Shown piece by piece: positions 44,673-53,200 of a stretch of DNA of 64,000 bases. Positions within the stretch are counted from its first letter, which is position 1; every line of letters begins with the position of its first letter. This DNA comes from Cryptosporangium phraense (GTDB taxonomy: Bacteria > Actinomycetota > Actinomycetes > Mycobacteriales > Cryptosporangiaceae): assembly GCF_006912135.1 (NCBI RefSeq), contig NZ_VIRS01000016.1, forward strand, positions 1-64,000. Reading direction: 5' to 3'. A model generated the notes under the pieces. It had not been told where the DNA came from. It was given only the letters and a program-made list of their open reading frames with translations, and did not search any database. The position numbers were made by a program, and so were the translations under genes.

Positions 44673-45143
44673 GCCGTGCAGGGCTAGTCGCCACGCACCC
44701 GGGTCGAATGGGTCGGCTGCGCAGTTGCTGCACGGCGCTCCTCCTCTGAGGGTGCGCGGCCTAAACTCGACGTCCGCGAAGCCGTCGAGGGCGATTCGAT
44801 TTATGCCGTCCACTAGGAACGGGCCGTTAAGTGTGGTCTCCAACTTACGTAAAACGCGATCACATAGAGCGTGATGTCGGGCAACCCCACAGACCGCAGC
44901 TGGCGACATCGTCGCGCGCCCGGCGGCATAAGGGCCACTCGACTGACAGGCGCAGCAGCAATGCAAGACCGCTTGGTGAATGTTTGCACACATTCACTTG
45001 TTGCCGAGTCAGGTGCGAGAAAGAGCGGCTACCTACACTTCAGGAGGCGCTGCAATCGGTCTGCAAAGTGTCCGAAGTCATCAGAGGGAGCACTCCCGCT
45101 CTTTGCACCCACTGGTTGCACGCGAGCGGCACTCGGGCCAGCT
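44673..45143. other. Gene-free region between convergent HEPN and TIR genes
   Basis: About 470 bp. A minus-strand reading passes through 44690-44840 with protein-like sequence (LETTLNGPFLVDGINRIALD) but has no supported start and overlaps the HEPN gene antisense, so it may be a fragment of an older gene. Terminators for both genes are expected, but no strong hairpin is seen. Confidence 0.35.
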
Positions 45144-46040
45144 CTAATCGAAGTCGAGACGGTCGAGCACATTCTGCACGCTTGAACGATGGTCACGCGA
45201 CTCCTGCTCACGTCTCTCAGTGGCCGCGCGAGCGTGTGATTTCATGGCTACATAGGTTTTATTGGTCTCGTCAACCGCGAGCTTGAGTGTCGTGAGGTGA
45301 TACCTCTCAACTTCATCCATGGTTGTCCCGTCCAAGATTATGCGCGCGCCGCTGACCCGCGCTATTCCGGGCCGGTGCATGGTCGTCCACTTTGGTGGTC
45401 GATCCCAGTTGCCAACCAGCATGCGCGACCAATCGGCGTCTGGAGTCCGAGAGAGCGTGAAAGGGACCGAATAGAGTGCGCTCCCGCGCGTACCGTCATT
45501 GCTCGGTTCGGTGATTCCGCTACTGTCGATTCCAGTCAATTTGATGGGCTCTTGCGGTGCCGTGTCCACAATTGGGACGGAGAGCGTCGGCCCGTTTGCG
45601 CGACGTCGAGGCGGAAGAGCAGGAGCCGGATTGATGTAGCGCCTTATGTCGTGCATCAGCGTGTCGACCGCTACCGTGATGTCGCTCTGGTCGATCGAGA
45701 GGTACAGCTTATCCTTGAGCGACTCTGGCATTTTTGTCTCGTCAATTCTGAGTGGCAAGACAGTTACACCCTCTTTGTTGACCTCACCAGTCATTGCGAG
45801 GGCGATCTCTTTTTGACACCACTCGCTACTAACGCTTGCTTCGCTGATTAGCGCAACGACAAAGTCCACCTGATCGAGCGCCTCACCAATTCGCCGAATG
45901 AGACTGTCCCCAATCTTCAGTTCCCCCTCATCGATCCACACTCGGCATCCATGCTTAGATAGACCGTCTCGCAAAGCTATGGCTAGACCTTTGTCGGCAT
46001 GTGAATAGCTTAGAAAGACACTCGCGATGTAGTCAGTCAC
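45144..46040 (-). CDS. TIR-domain protein, probable NAD-degrading effector
   Basis: The first ~135 residues are a TIR domain: IASVFLSYSHADKGLAIALR, GCRVWIDEGELKIGDSL, DFVVALISEASVSSEWCQKE (E78 in the usual catalytic glutamate position), VTVLPLRIDE. The C-terminal part has a linker and then DWSRMLVGNWDRPPKWTTMH and a charged helical tail (SHARAATERREQE). Bacterial TIR proteins cleave NAD or make cyclic ADP-ribose signals on infection. The 298-residue protein is less GC-rich than its surroundings and sits beside an IS110 copy. No partner sensor is adjacent except the convergent HEPN gene. Confidence 0.85.
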   Translation of the reverse strand: MTDYIASVFLSYSHADKGLAIALRDGLSKHGCRVWIDEGELKIGDSLIRRIGEALDQVDFVVALISEASVSSEWCQKEIALAMTGEVNKEGVTVLPLRIDETKMPESLKDKLYLSIDQSDITVAVDTLMHDIRRYINPAPALPPRRRANGPTLSVPIVDTAPQEPIKLTGIDSSGITEPSNDGTRGSALYSVPFTLSRTPDADWSRMLVGNWDRPPKWTTMHRPGIARVSGARIILDGTTMDEVERYHLTTLKLAVDETNKTYVAMKSHARAATERREQESRDHRSSVQNVLDRLDFD

Positions 46041-46244
46041 GATTTCATCCGTTCGTCTAACGAGACCGAATCAAGTGGTCCCGAAACGATACCAGTTGTT
46101 GGGAACGCGCCACCGCTGAGGCGCCCATAGCGACGGCAACGCGCCCCAGACGCTTTCGTCGGCTTTTAGTTCCCCTGCGCGCTTTCTCATCGGACCGAAC
46201 CGGCACGTCGAATACTCTGACCCAGAACATCCGACCATCGGCTA

Positions 46245-46474
46245 CTTGTTCACTGGGTCGTAGGACGTTGCCCGGCGGGGTAGCGTCCAGGCGCCCGGTC
46301 TGTCGCTCTCACATCGGCTGCCCACGCTGGTCGTGTGGCTCTCTTTTGGCCTGCGCGGGCCGGGCGTCGTTTTACGGGTCGGTGTGGCTCGAGAGGGGAT
46401 TGTCCGGCTCGAAGTAGCGGTGCCCTCCGACCCGGTTCCCAGCCGTCTCGGGGGCGCATCGAGGTCGGTGAACG
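46245..46474 (+). ncRNA. Candidate bridge RNA region of IS110 copy 2
   Basis: The 230-bp leader before the TTG start aligns with that of copy 1. Conserved parts (GCCCGGCGGGGTAGCGTCC, GGCTGCCCACGC, CTCGAAGTAGCGGTGCCCTC) alternate with stretches that differ between the copies, as expected if stems are constant and guide loops follow the target. Transcript ends and loops need experimental or covariance support. Confidence 0.5.
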
Positions 46475-47674
46475 TTGAGCAATGTCCCCCGCGGTGTCGA
46501 ACACCGCGTTGTGATCGGGATGGATCCGCATAAGCGCACGGTGACGATCGAGGTCATGGCCAGCGACGAGACGGTCCTGGGTGGCGGTCGGTTCGAGACC
46601 ACCATCGAGGGCTACGCGGCGATGCGGGAGTATGTCGATCGGTGGCCCGATCGGGTCTGGGCGATCGAGGGCTGCGCCGGCATCGGCAAACACATCGCGG
46701 CCCGGCTGCTTGGCGACGAGGAACAGATCGTTGACGTTCCGCCGAAGCTTTCCGCGCGGGCACGAGTGTTCTCCACCGGTCAGGGCCGCAAGACCGATGC
46801 CACCGACGCGCACTCGGTCGCGCTGGTCGGCACCCGCATGGCCGGGCTGCACCCGGTCGTCGACGACCAGCAACTGGCGGTGCTACGCACACTGGTCGAC
46901 CGCCGCCGGTCGCTCGGCGAAGACCACTCCCGCATGATCTCCCAGCTGCATCAACTGTTGCTGCTCCTGATTCCGGGTGGGGCGAAGAAGTTCTTGTCCG
47001 CCGCGCAGGCGAAGGTTCTGCTGGCCGGAGTCCGCCCGCGGGACGCGGCCGGCAAGGCCCGCCGCCGCGTGGCCGCCGAGCTCATCGCTGATCTCGAGCG
47101 GGTCTATCGGCGCAGCAAAGCCGCCGACAAGGAACTTGAGGCGTTGGTGCGCGCCACTGGGACCAGCCTCATGGATCTACGCGGCATCGGCCCGTCCGGG
47201 GCAGCCCGTCTGCTGGTCGAGGTCGGTGACATCACCCGCTTCCCGAACAAGGCGCACTTCGGATCCTGGACCGGAACCGCGCCCATCGACGCCTCCTCCG
47301 GCGACCAGGTCCGACACCGGCTCTCCCGCGGCGGAAACCGCCAGATCAACCGCGTGCTCCACATCATGGCCACCGTCCAACTACGCAACGCCACCATCGG
47401 GCGGGCCTACTACGACCGCCGCAAAAACGACGGCAAGACCTCGATGGAAGCCATGCGAGCCCTCAAACGACGACTCTCCGACGTCGTCTATCGCACGATG
47501 CTCAACGACGCGATCAAGGGCGTCGGCGCGGCAGGGACGGGCCCGGGAGGACAACCAGGGACGACTACTGACTCCAGCGCGGCCGACTCCAACCCCGACA
47601 TCGACGCTTCGGAAAAGTCACTCCCCGGACCCGCCGACACCCAGCCTAGAACGACCAACGCTGCCGCGGGTTGA
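46475..47674 (+). CDS. IS110-family transposase (bridge-RNA-type DEDD recombinase)
   Basis: TTG 46475 starts a 399-residue protein. The RuvC-like half contains IGMDPHKRTVTIEVMA, RVWAIEGCAGIGKHIA and GRKTDATDAHSVALVGTRM, giving the D-E-D-D set. The Transposase_20 half has LMDLRGIGPSGAARLLVEVG and FGSWTGTAPIDASSGDQVRH, in which the family's nucleophilic serine lies (the ASSG region). It inserts the element by RNA-guided recombination. The gene is intact, unlike copy 1. Confidence 0.95.
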   Translation: MSNVPRGVEHRVVIGMDPHKRTVTIEVMASDETVLGGGRFETTIEGYAAMREYVDRWPDRVWAIEGCAGIGKHIAARLLGDEEQIVDVPPKLSARARVFSTGQGRKTDATDAHSVALVGTRMAGLHPVVDDQQLAVLRTLVDRRRSLGEDHSRMISQLHQLLLLLIPGGAKKFLSAAQAKVLLAGVRPRDAAGKARRRVAAELIADLERVYRRSKAADKELEALVRATGTSLMDLRGIGPSGAARLLVEVGDITRFPNKAHFGSWTGTAPIDASSGDQVRHRLSRGGNRQINRVLHIMATVQLRNATIGRAYYDRRKNDGKTSMEAMRALKRRLSDVVYRTMLNDAIKGVGAAGTGPGGQPGTTTDSSAADSNPDIDASEKSLPGPADTQPRTTNAAAG

Positions 47675-47807
47675 CACAGAGGGGAGCCAGAGTAGTGCGT
47701 TTGCGCGCCCCTTCCCTCGAAGTGGTCGGTCTTCCCTATCCGTCGGCGAATCGGTCGGGCCGTTTCATCCGGCGCACTCTGATCTCACCGAGCGTGGGAG
47801 GTGCGTG

Positions 47808-49235
47808 ATGGCCTGTCAGGGTGTGGTGTTCAAGGCGTGCGCCTGCAGTGACGGCACGCGGCAGGTGCGGCGCAACCGGACGTGCAGCCGGTTGTCCGAG
47901 CGTGGGCACGGGAGCTGGCACCTCGACTGCCGCGTTCCCGACCTGGCCGGCGGTACCCGGCAGGTCCGCCGCGGAGGGTTCCGCTCCGCGGTCGCGGCGC
48001 GTGCCGCCCGTGCGGAGCTGCTTGGCCAGTCGCCGCAGCGCCACGCCGCTGCAACGTGGACGCTGGCGCAGTGGTTGCGGTACTGGCTGACGACCCGGAC
48101 CTCGATTCGCCCGACCACCCGCCGTAGCTACACCGAGCACTGCGAGCAATACCTGATCCCCGAACTCGGACAGGTCCGGCTCGACCGGCTCGCCCTCGAC
48201 CAGCTGCGCGCCGCCTTCACCCAGCTCGGGACCCGCACCAACCGCTACGGCAACCCGATCGCCGCCGCGACGCTGCACCGCATCCGCGCCACGCTGCGCG
48301 CCTCCTTGAATGCCGCGGTCCGCGAGGGCCTGCTCACCGACAACCCCGCCCGCCGCCTCGAGCTCCCTCCGGCCCGCCGGCCGCACGCCGTGGTGTGGAC
48401 CGCACCCCAGGTCCAGGCCTGGGAACGCGACGGCACCCGGGAACCGGTCGCGGTCTGGACCGTCGAGCAACTCGTCGTCTTCCTCGCCCGGGCCGAACGC
48501 GACCGGCTGCACGCGCTCTGGCACCTGACCGCCCTGCGAGGCCTCCGCCGAGGCGAGGCCGCCGGGCTGCGCTGGTGCGACCTCGACCTGACCGGCCGGG
48601 TCCTGCACATCGCCCAGCAGCGCACCGAGGTCCCCGGGCAGGTGCTCGTCGGCCCGCCCAAGAGCCGGGCCAGCCGCCGCACTGTTGCCCTCGACCGGCA
48701 CACCGTCCGGGTCCTGCGGGCGCACGCCGACCGGCAGCGCTTCGAACGCCGCGCCGCCGGCGCCGAGTGGACCGACACCGGCTATGTCTTCACCCGCCGC
48801 GACGGTCAGCCGCTCTCGCCCTCGTATTTGACCCACCGGTTCGCCCAGCTGGTCGCCGACACCGGCCTGCCCCCGGTCCGCCTCCACGACCTGCGGCACG
48901 GCGCCGCCAGCCTCGCGCACGCCGCCGGCGCGGATCTCAAGACCGTGCAGGATCAGCTCGGGCACGCCAGCATCGTGCTCACCGCCGACACCTACACCAG
49001 CGTCCTGCCCCCGGCCCAGCATTCGGCCGCCGCCGCGACCGCCGCGCTCGTCCTCGCCGCAGCCCGCCGTGCCCGTGGCGTCATCCAGCACCGCAACCAG
49101 CGCCGCCGGATCCGCGAAATGATCCGCACGATCGGCGCGCTGCAGACCACGAATCAGCAGCTCAACCCGCTTGACCCCCATGGAAAGAGCTCAAGCCACC
49201 GGCGAGCCACCGGTAAGCCACCACTATCCGCCTAG
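47808..49235 (+). CDS. Tyrosine integrase of the island
   Basis: ATG 47808 has GGAGG upstream, and the protein is 475 residues. The N-terminus has an Arm-type region with cysteines (VFKACACSDGTRQVRR), a SAM-like domain (WTLAQWLRYWLTTRTSIRPT), and a catalytic domain with R244 (TALRGLRRGEAAGL), H360-x-x-R363 (LHDLRHGAAS) and Y396 (TADTYTSVLP). It should integrate at a tRNA 3' end, and indeed repeat copy B with a tRNA-Lys half begins 24 bases after its stop. A fragment of a close relative lies at 63062-63380. Confidence 0.95.
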   Translation: MACQGVVFKACACSDGTRQVRRNRTCSRLSERGHGSWHLDCRVPDLAGGTRQVRRGGFRSAVAARAARAELLGQSPQRHAAATWTLAQWLRYWLTTRTSIRPTTRRSYTEHCEQYLIPELGQVRLDRLALDQLRAAFTQLGTRTNRYGNPIAAATLHRIRATLRASLNAAVREGLLTDNPARRLELPPARRPHAVVWTAPQVQAWERDGTREPVAVWTVEQLVVFLARAERDRLHALWHLTALRGLRRGEAAGLRWCDLDLTGRVLHIAQQRTEVPGQVLVGPPKSRASRRTVALDRHTVRVLRAHADRQRFERRAAGAEWTDTGYVFTRRDGQPLSPSYLTHRFAQLVADTGLPPVRLHDLRHGAASLAHAAGADLKTVQDQLGHASIVLTADTYTSVLPPAQHSAAAATAALVLAAARRARGVIQHRNQRRRIREMIRTIGALQTTNQQLNPLDPHGKSSSHRRATGKPPLSA

Positions 49236-49258
49236 GACACTGGACGACCGCGTTTACG

Positions 49259-49510
49259 CAGGTCAGCGGGTGGGCCGCCTGGGGATCGAACCCAGAAACC
49301 CGCGGGTTAGAGGTCCGAAATGGAGGATTATCAAGTCGCCTAAGGCATTTGTACCACCAGGATCTACCCCGCGCTACCACGAACTACCTGATGACATCCG
49401 CTATGAAGCCTGAGCTCAGGACTCGAAAACGTCGAGAGGTGGCCGCCGCGCCACCACGAACCATCCCGAGCTACGGCGCTCCATGACATCCGAGCAACCA
49501 CCGATCAACC
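49259..49510. repeat. Direct repeat copy B with tRNA-Lys 3' half (att-like)
   Basis: This copy aligns over its whole length with copy A at 40919-41170. On the minus strand 49268-49316 corresponds to the tRNA-Lys 3' half, with the T-arm GGGTTCGATCCCC intact and the anticodon stem degenerate. It follows the integrase gene directly and is the likely attP/attL-type site of the element. Beyond 49510 the similarity fades. Confidence 0.75.
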
Positions 49511-49739
49511 CTTACCGGCTCTATCCGCTCGCGACCAGCCCCGTAGCCCGTAGGTAGCGGGCTCCGCCGCGCGGCAGGGATGGAAGGGTTGCGGGCATAG
49601 TGGGTGGGTGTTTGTCGTCCATGCCACGAAGGAGCTCCTCGATCGGATGGGTCCGTCGACCCTGTAGCAGGGCGAGGAGTCCACGACGGCGCTGGGCGCG
49701 TGGTACGCCACCGTGTTGTTCTGGCGACCGCAGGTCGTT

Positions 49740-49884
49740 GTGGCTCAACGAGCAGACGCTGCTGCCGGAATTGAGCTCCGGCATCGTCGAAGGCAACGTC
49801 GATCGGATCAAACGCATCAAACGAGACGGTTACGGCTGCGCCGGCTTCGACCTCCTCTGCCGACAAATCCGCCTCAGCAACTGA
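49740..49884 (+). pseudogene. C-terminal scrap of an ISL3-family transposase
   Basis: The last 47 codons encode GIVEGNVDRIKRIKRDGYG followed by CAGFDLLCRQIRL, matching the conserved C-terminus of ISL3 transposases. No upstream part of the gene is present, and the preceding 140 bp read as random. It is a relic inside IS debris between the island and the RHS locus. Confidence 0.7.
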
Positions 49885-49965
49885 GCGTCACAACATCACA
49901 GGATTTAGATCAGAGCCAACCTGAACTACCGTTGACAGACCTCACAGCTCCATCAATGCGCTAAC

Positions 49966-50247
49966 TCAAAGGCCTCGAGCGCGCCACCAGTCCTCTGAGC
50001 GAAATTCAGCGGGCAGAGTCGCACTCTCCGGCTGAAATCCCATGCCGAGGATTTCCTCGATCCAGACTTCTCGAAGCGAGATCGGCAACGAGACTCCGCA
50101 CCAAGGGCAGTACCGTACTTCGATTCCTGACGTCCCTCCATCGCGGATGGCCAGAGTCACCTCCCGAACGGCGGCGGAGTAGGTTAGCGGTACGTCAGGG
50201 TTAAGTACTGCCGGGCCGAGCTGATCGCATGTCGTGTGATCGAAAAT
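49966..50247 (-). CDS. Candidate immunity protein for the RHS toxin
   Basis: Directly after the RHS stop, a frame encodes about 93 residues with EVRYCPWCGVSLPISLREVW, EEILGMGFQPES and FRSEDWWRARGL. This resembles DUF6980-type proteins, which have a CPWCG zinc-like knuckle and are often found beside toxins. The start is unclear: an AGGAG lies 5 bases before an ATT at 50247, and no ATG/GTG/TTG is in frame after the RHS stop. The position and size fit an immunity gene for the E3-type toxin, but it does not look like classical ImmE3. Confidence 0.55.
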   Translation of the reverse strand: MFDHTTCDQLGPAVLNPDVPLTYSAAVREVTLAIRDGGTSGIEVRYCPWCGVSLPISLREVWIEEILGMGFQPESATLPAEFRSEDWWRARGL

Positions 50248-50275
50248 CGGAAGCTCCTGGGAGGTGATAGCTCGA

Positions 50276-53200
50276 CTACAGCGTGATTCTTCTTCCGCGT
50301 ACCGCAGGTTTGTATATCTTTCCCGTCGTCGGTTCCATTGACCCCTTGTGGACTCCGCGGTAATCGTAGACCTCAATGTCTCCGTGCGTGTAGTCCCATT
50401 CATAGTATTCCCGAGCGCGGCCATCTTTTCCATTGTATTTCCGATTTCCACGGAAGTTGCGAAAACCTCTCCACTTGGGAGATTGGCTGGGCTGCATTTG
50501 GGGCGCGCGGCCGGAGTTCGATGACCCGGTACCTCCGCTAGACTTCCCGCCGGCTTTGCTGGCCCAGTAAGCGGCAGCAGCAGGGTTGAACGCGGCGATC
50601 GCGCCGATAAAGATCCAGCGCTTATTGACATAGACCCAGCGCGCACCCTTGTAGATGTAGATAAGGGTTTTGGCCTGGAGGGTGATGTACCGGTCGAGCG
50701 CGTGTTGGATCGGCAGGCAGATGCAACGCCCGTCTAGGTCCAGTTGGTTGACCGGGTCGCCGCAGCCGTATTCGTAGTCGTTGCAGGAGCCACCAACCAA
50801 CGGATCCCTCTGAAGGAAGCGCCCGGTTGCGGGGCTGTAGAGGCGGACGCCCATGAGAGTGATACCGGCTGGGTTATCGGCGGCGCGTTGATGGTCACCG
50901 AGGTAGCCGTAGCGGACGTAGCCGATGTCACCGGAGTCTCGGGGGTTGCCGTATTCGTCAGTTTCGAAGGTGGCGAGGATGCCGGGATCGGTGGTGAGAT
51001 TGCTGGCGGCGATAGCAAGGATGTCGCCGTGAAGGTTAGTGATTTGGATGCGGGTTTTTCCCGTGGCTGAGTCGTAGATGGCGGCCAAGGCGCCGTCCGG
51101 GCCTGCGATGTTGCGCCTGTAGGTGGATCCGGCCGCGGTCCAAGACGGTGCGTCGCTGTCGCTGTCGTAGTGATTGGTATTAGTTGTGGACCCGTTGCCC
51201 CAGGATCGTGCCCGACTCGGGAGCACGTCTAGGGCGTATGTGGTTGTCGTCCCAGCTTGGGTCAGCGCGCGAACGAGGTCGTTGGTGTAGTAGCTGACGG
51301 TCAGATCGCCGGCGCTGTTGGCGGTGTCGGCGGAGGGGACGGTGGAGGTACGGCCGAGGGCGTCATAGGTGTAGCCAGTGGATGTGGTGCGGTCGGCGGT
51401 GTCGTAGGTCCACGTTTTGGAGGTAGCGGCGGTGGCGGTCTGGCAGTCGCCGCCGTCGGCGGGGGCGTAGCTGGTGTAGCTGGTGCGGTTTGTGGCGTTG
51501 TCGAAGCCGTAGCTGCGGGTAGTGCATCCGGCATATCCGGAGACCGGCTCGGCGTAATCGCGAGTCTTGGTCAGTCGCCCGGCTCTGTCGTAGGCGTACT
51601 CCTGACCAGACAGATCGGTGGAGTGAGTAGCCCATTGCCCGTGCGCAGTCTGGGTGACTTGCTCATCGAGGTCGATGCAGTCATTGGTGGGTGTGCAGCC
51701 AGGTTCGCTGGTGGATTGCGTGACGGCGTCGCCGGTCTCGTCGTACGCAGTCGTGATCGTTAGCGTGTTTGGCAGGCCTTCGGCGATCATCCTCCCATCG
51801 GCGTCATAGCTGGCGGTGAACGTGCCCGCCTGGGAGTCCACGACCTGTGTCAGCAAACCCCGACGTTCCGCGCCGTCGTCGTACGACAGCGTCTGGGTGC
51901 CCTTGCCGTCCGACGTCGTCACCGGCCGGGAAAGCAAGTCGTAAGTCGTCGTGGCGGTAGTGCCGTCGGCGTCGATGTAGGAGGTGAGCCGTCCGAGTCC
52001 GTCGTAGCCGCGGACGATCTCGGCGGTGACGGTAGTGCCGGACAGCGACTGGGTGCGGATGGCTCGTCCGGTGGAGGCCTCATAGACGGTCTTGGTGGTC
52101 GGCAGCGCGGTCCCGGCGCTGGCGGCGACGTCGGTGGTGAGGGGCCTGGCCGCGCTGTCGTAGGCGGTCGTCGTCGTGCGCAGGAGCGTGCCTGACGGAG
52201 TCTTCTCGGTGGAGACGCGGGGTTGGTTGAACAGGTCGTAGGTGGTGGTAGTCACCGGGATCGGCTGGCCCGCGGACGGGCTACCCCCTGCTTGAACGCG
52301 GCAGGGCAGGTTCGCCCATTCGGCGTGGCTGCCGCATTCGCTGTTAGTGGTATTGGTCCCCGCCGAGTAGTAGACGGTCTGAGTCGTCCGCGGGGTGTTG
52401 GTCGTAGTGCCGCCCGCCGGTGCGGTAGTCGACGTGACGAGGCCCGTGGTGGCGTCGTAGGCGGTGCGGGCCGTGAGATTCAGCCCGGCGGGGTCGGTGG
52501 TGACCGAGGTGGGCTGGCGGAGGTTCCAGTCGTACCCGGTGGTCGTGGTGCGGGTGTCCGCGTCACTGCCGTCGGCTAGCCGCGCTCCGGTGACCTGGGT
52601 GGTGACGAGGTCGTAGGTGTTTCCGGAGGGGGCGCCCTCGTCGTAGGTGTTGACGGTGTGGGTGCGGGCGCGCTGGGTGATCCATCCACCAGATCCGTCC
52701 GGGATCGCGGTGTCGTGTTCGGGGCCGAATGTCTCCTTGAGACGCCGGCCGCCAGCTTCAAAGAGATTCCGGGTGGTGTACCGCTCGGCGAGAGCTGCTT
52801 CGTCGGTGGCGGTGTCGGTAGTGCTGGCGTTCAGCGCCCGGGCCCGGTTGGTGGCGGTCAGTATCCGGACGGCGTTGTTGGTGGCGTCGTACCAGGTTGC
52901 GTCGGTGTAGTTGCCCGGGGCGGTGGTGTTGACGGTACGTCCGGAAGGGTCGAGGTAGCTGATCTGCGCGCGTGTCCAGGACGAGGGCATGGTGCCGGCG
53001 GCTGGGTCGCCGTCGGGGACCTGGTCGGGGCTGAAGACCGCCGTGGCCTGGGCGGGCGGTTCGGCCTGTCCCCAGCGGGTGGTCTGGCTGGCCGACAGAT
53101 CGTACGGGGCGCCTGCGCCTGAGACGGGGACCTTGTAGACGACGGTGGTCTTGGCGGTTCCGGCGGTCAGCGCGGAGCGGGTGACCTGCTTTAGCCGTCC

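Larger units (their letters stand above)
46239..47700 (+). mobile_element. IS110-family element, copy 2 (apparently intact)
   Basis: The 1462-bp copy shares both outer boundaries with copy 1. Leader, uninterrupted transposase gene and trailer are present, with no terminal inverted repeats, as is normal for IS110. Its sequence differs from copy 1 throughout, so the two are related insertions rather than a recent duplication. Confidence 0.85.
40919..49510. mobile_element. Decayed integrative island between tRNA-Lys att-like repeats
   Basis: The two ~250-bp direct repeats enclose 8.3 kb with a tyrosine integrase lying directly beside copy B, the usual int-att arrangement. Cargo is a membrane protein, a HEPN protein and a TIR protein, with two IS110 copies. 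The HEPN and TIR genes have less extreme GC bias than the chromosome. No replication or transfer gene lies inside, so if this was an integrative conjugative element it has been reduced to integrase plus cargo. Confidence 0.6.

Noticed and set aside
44418..44993. Minus-strand 191-codon frame overlapping the HEPN gene
   Set aside because: Two-fifths of it is antisense to the HEPN gene, and it has no ribosome site. A protein-like patch at 44690-44840 is noted only as possible debris.
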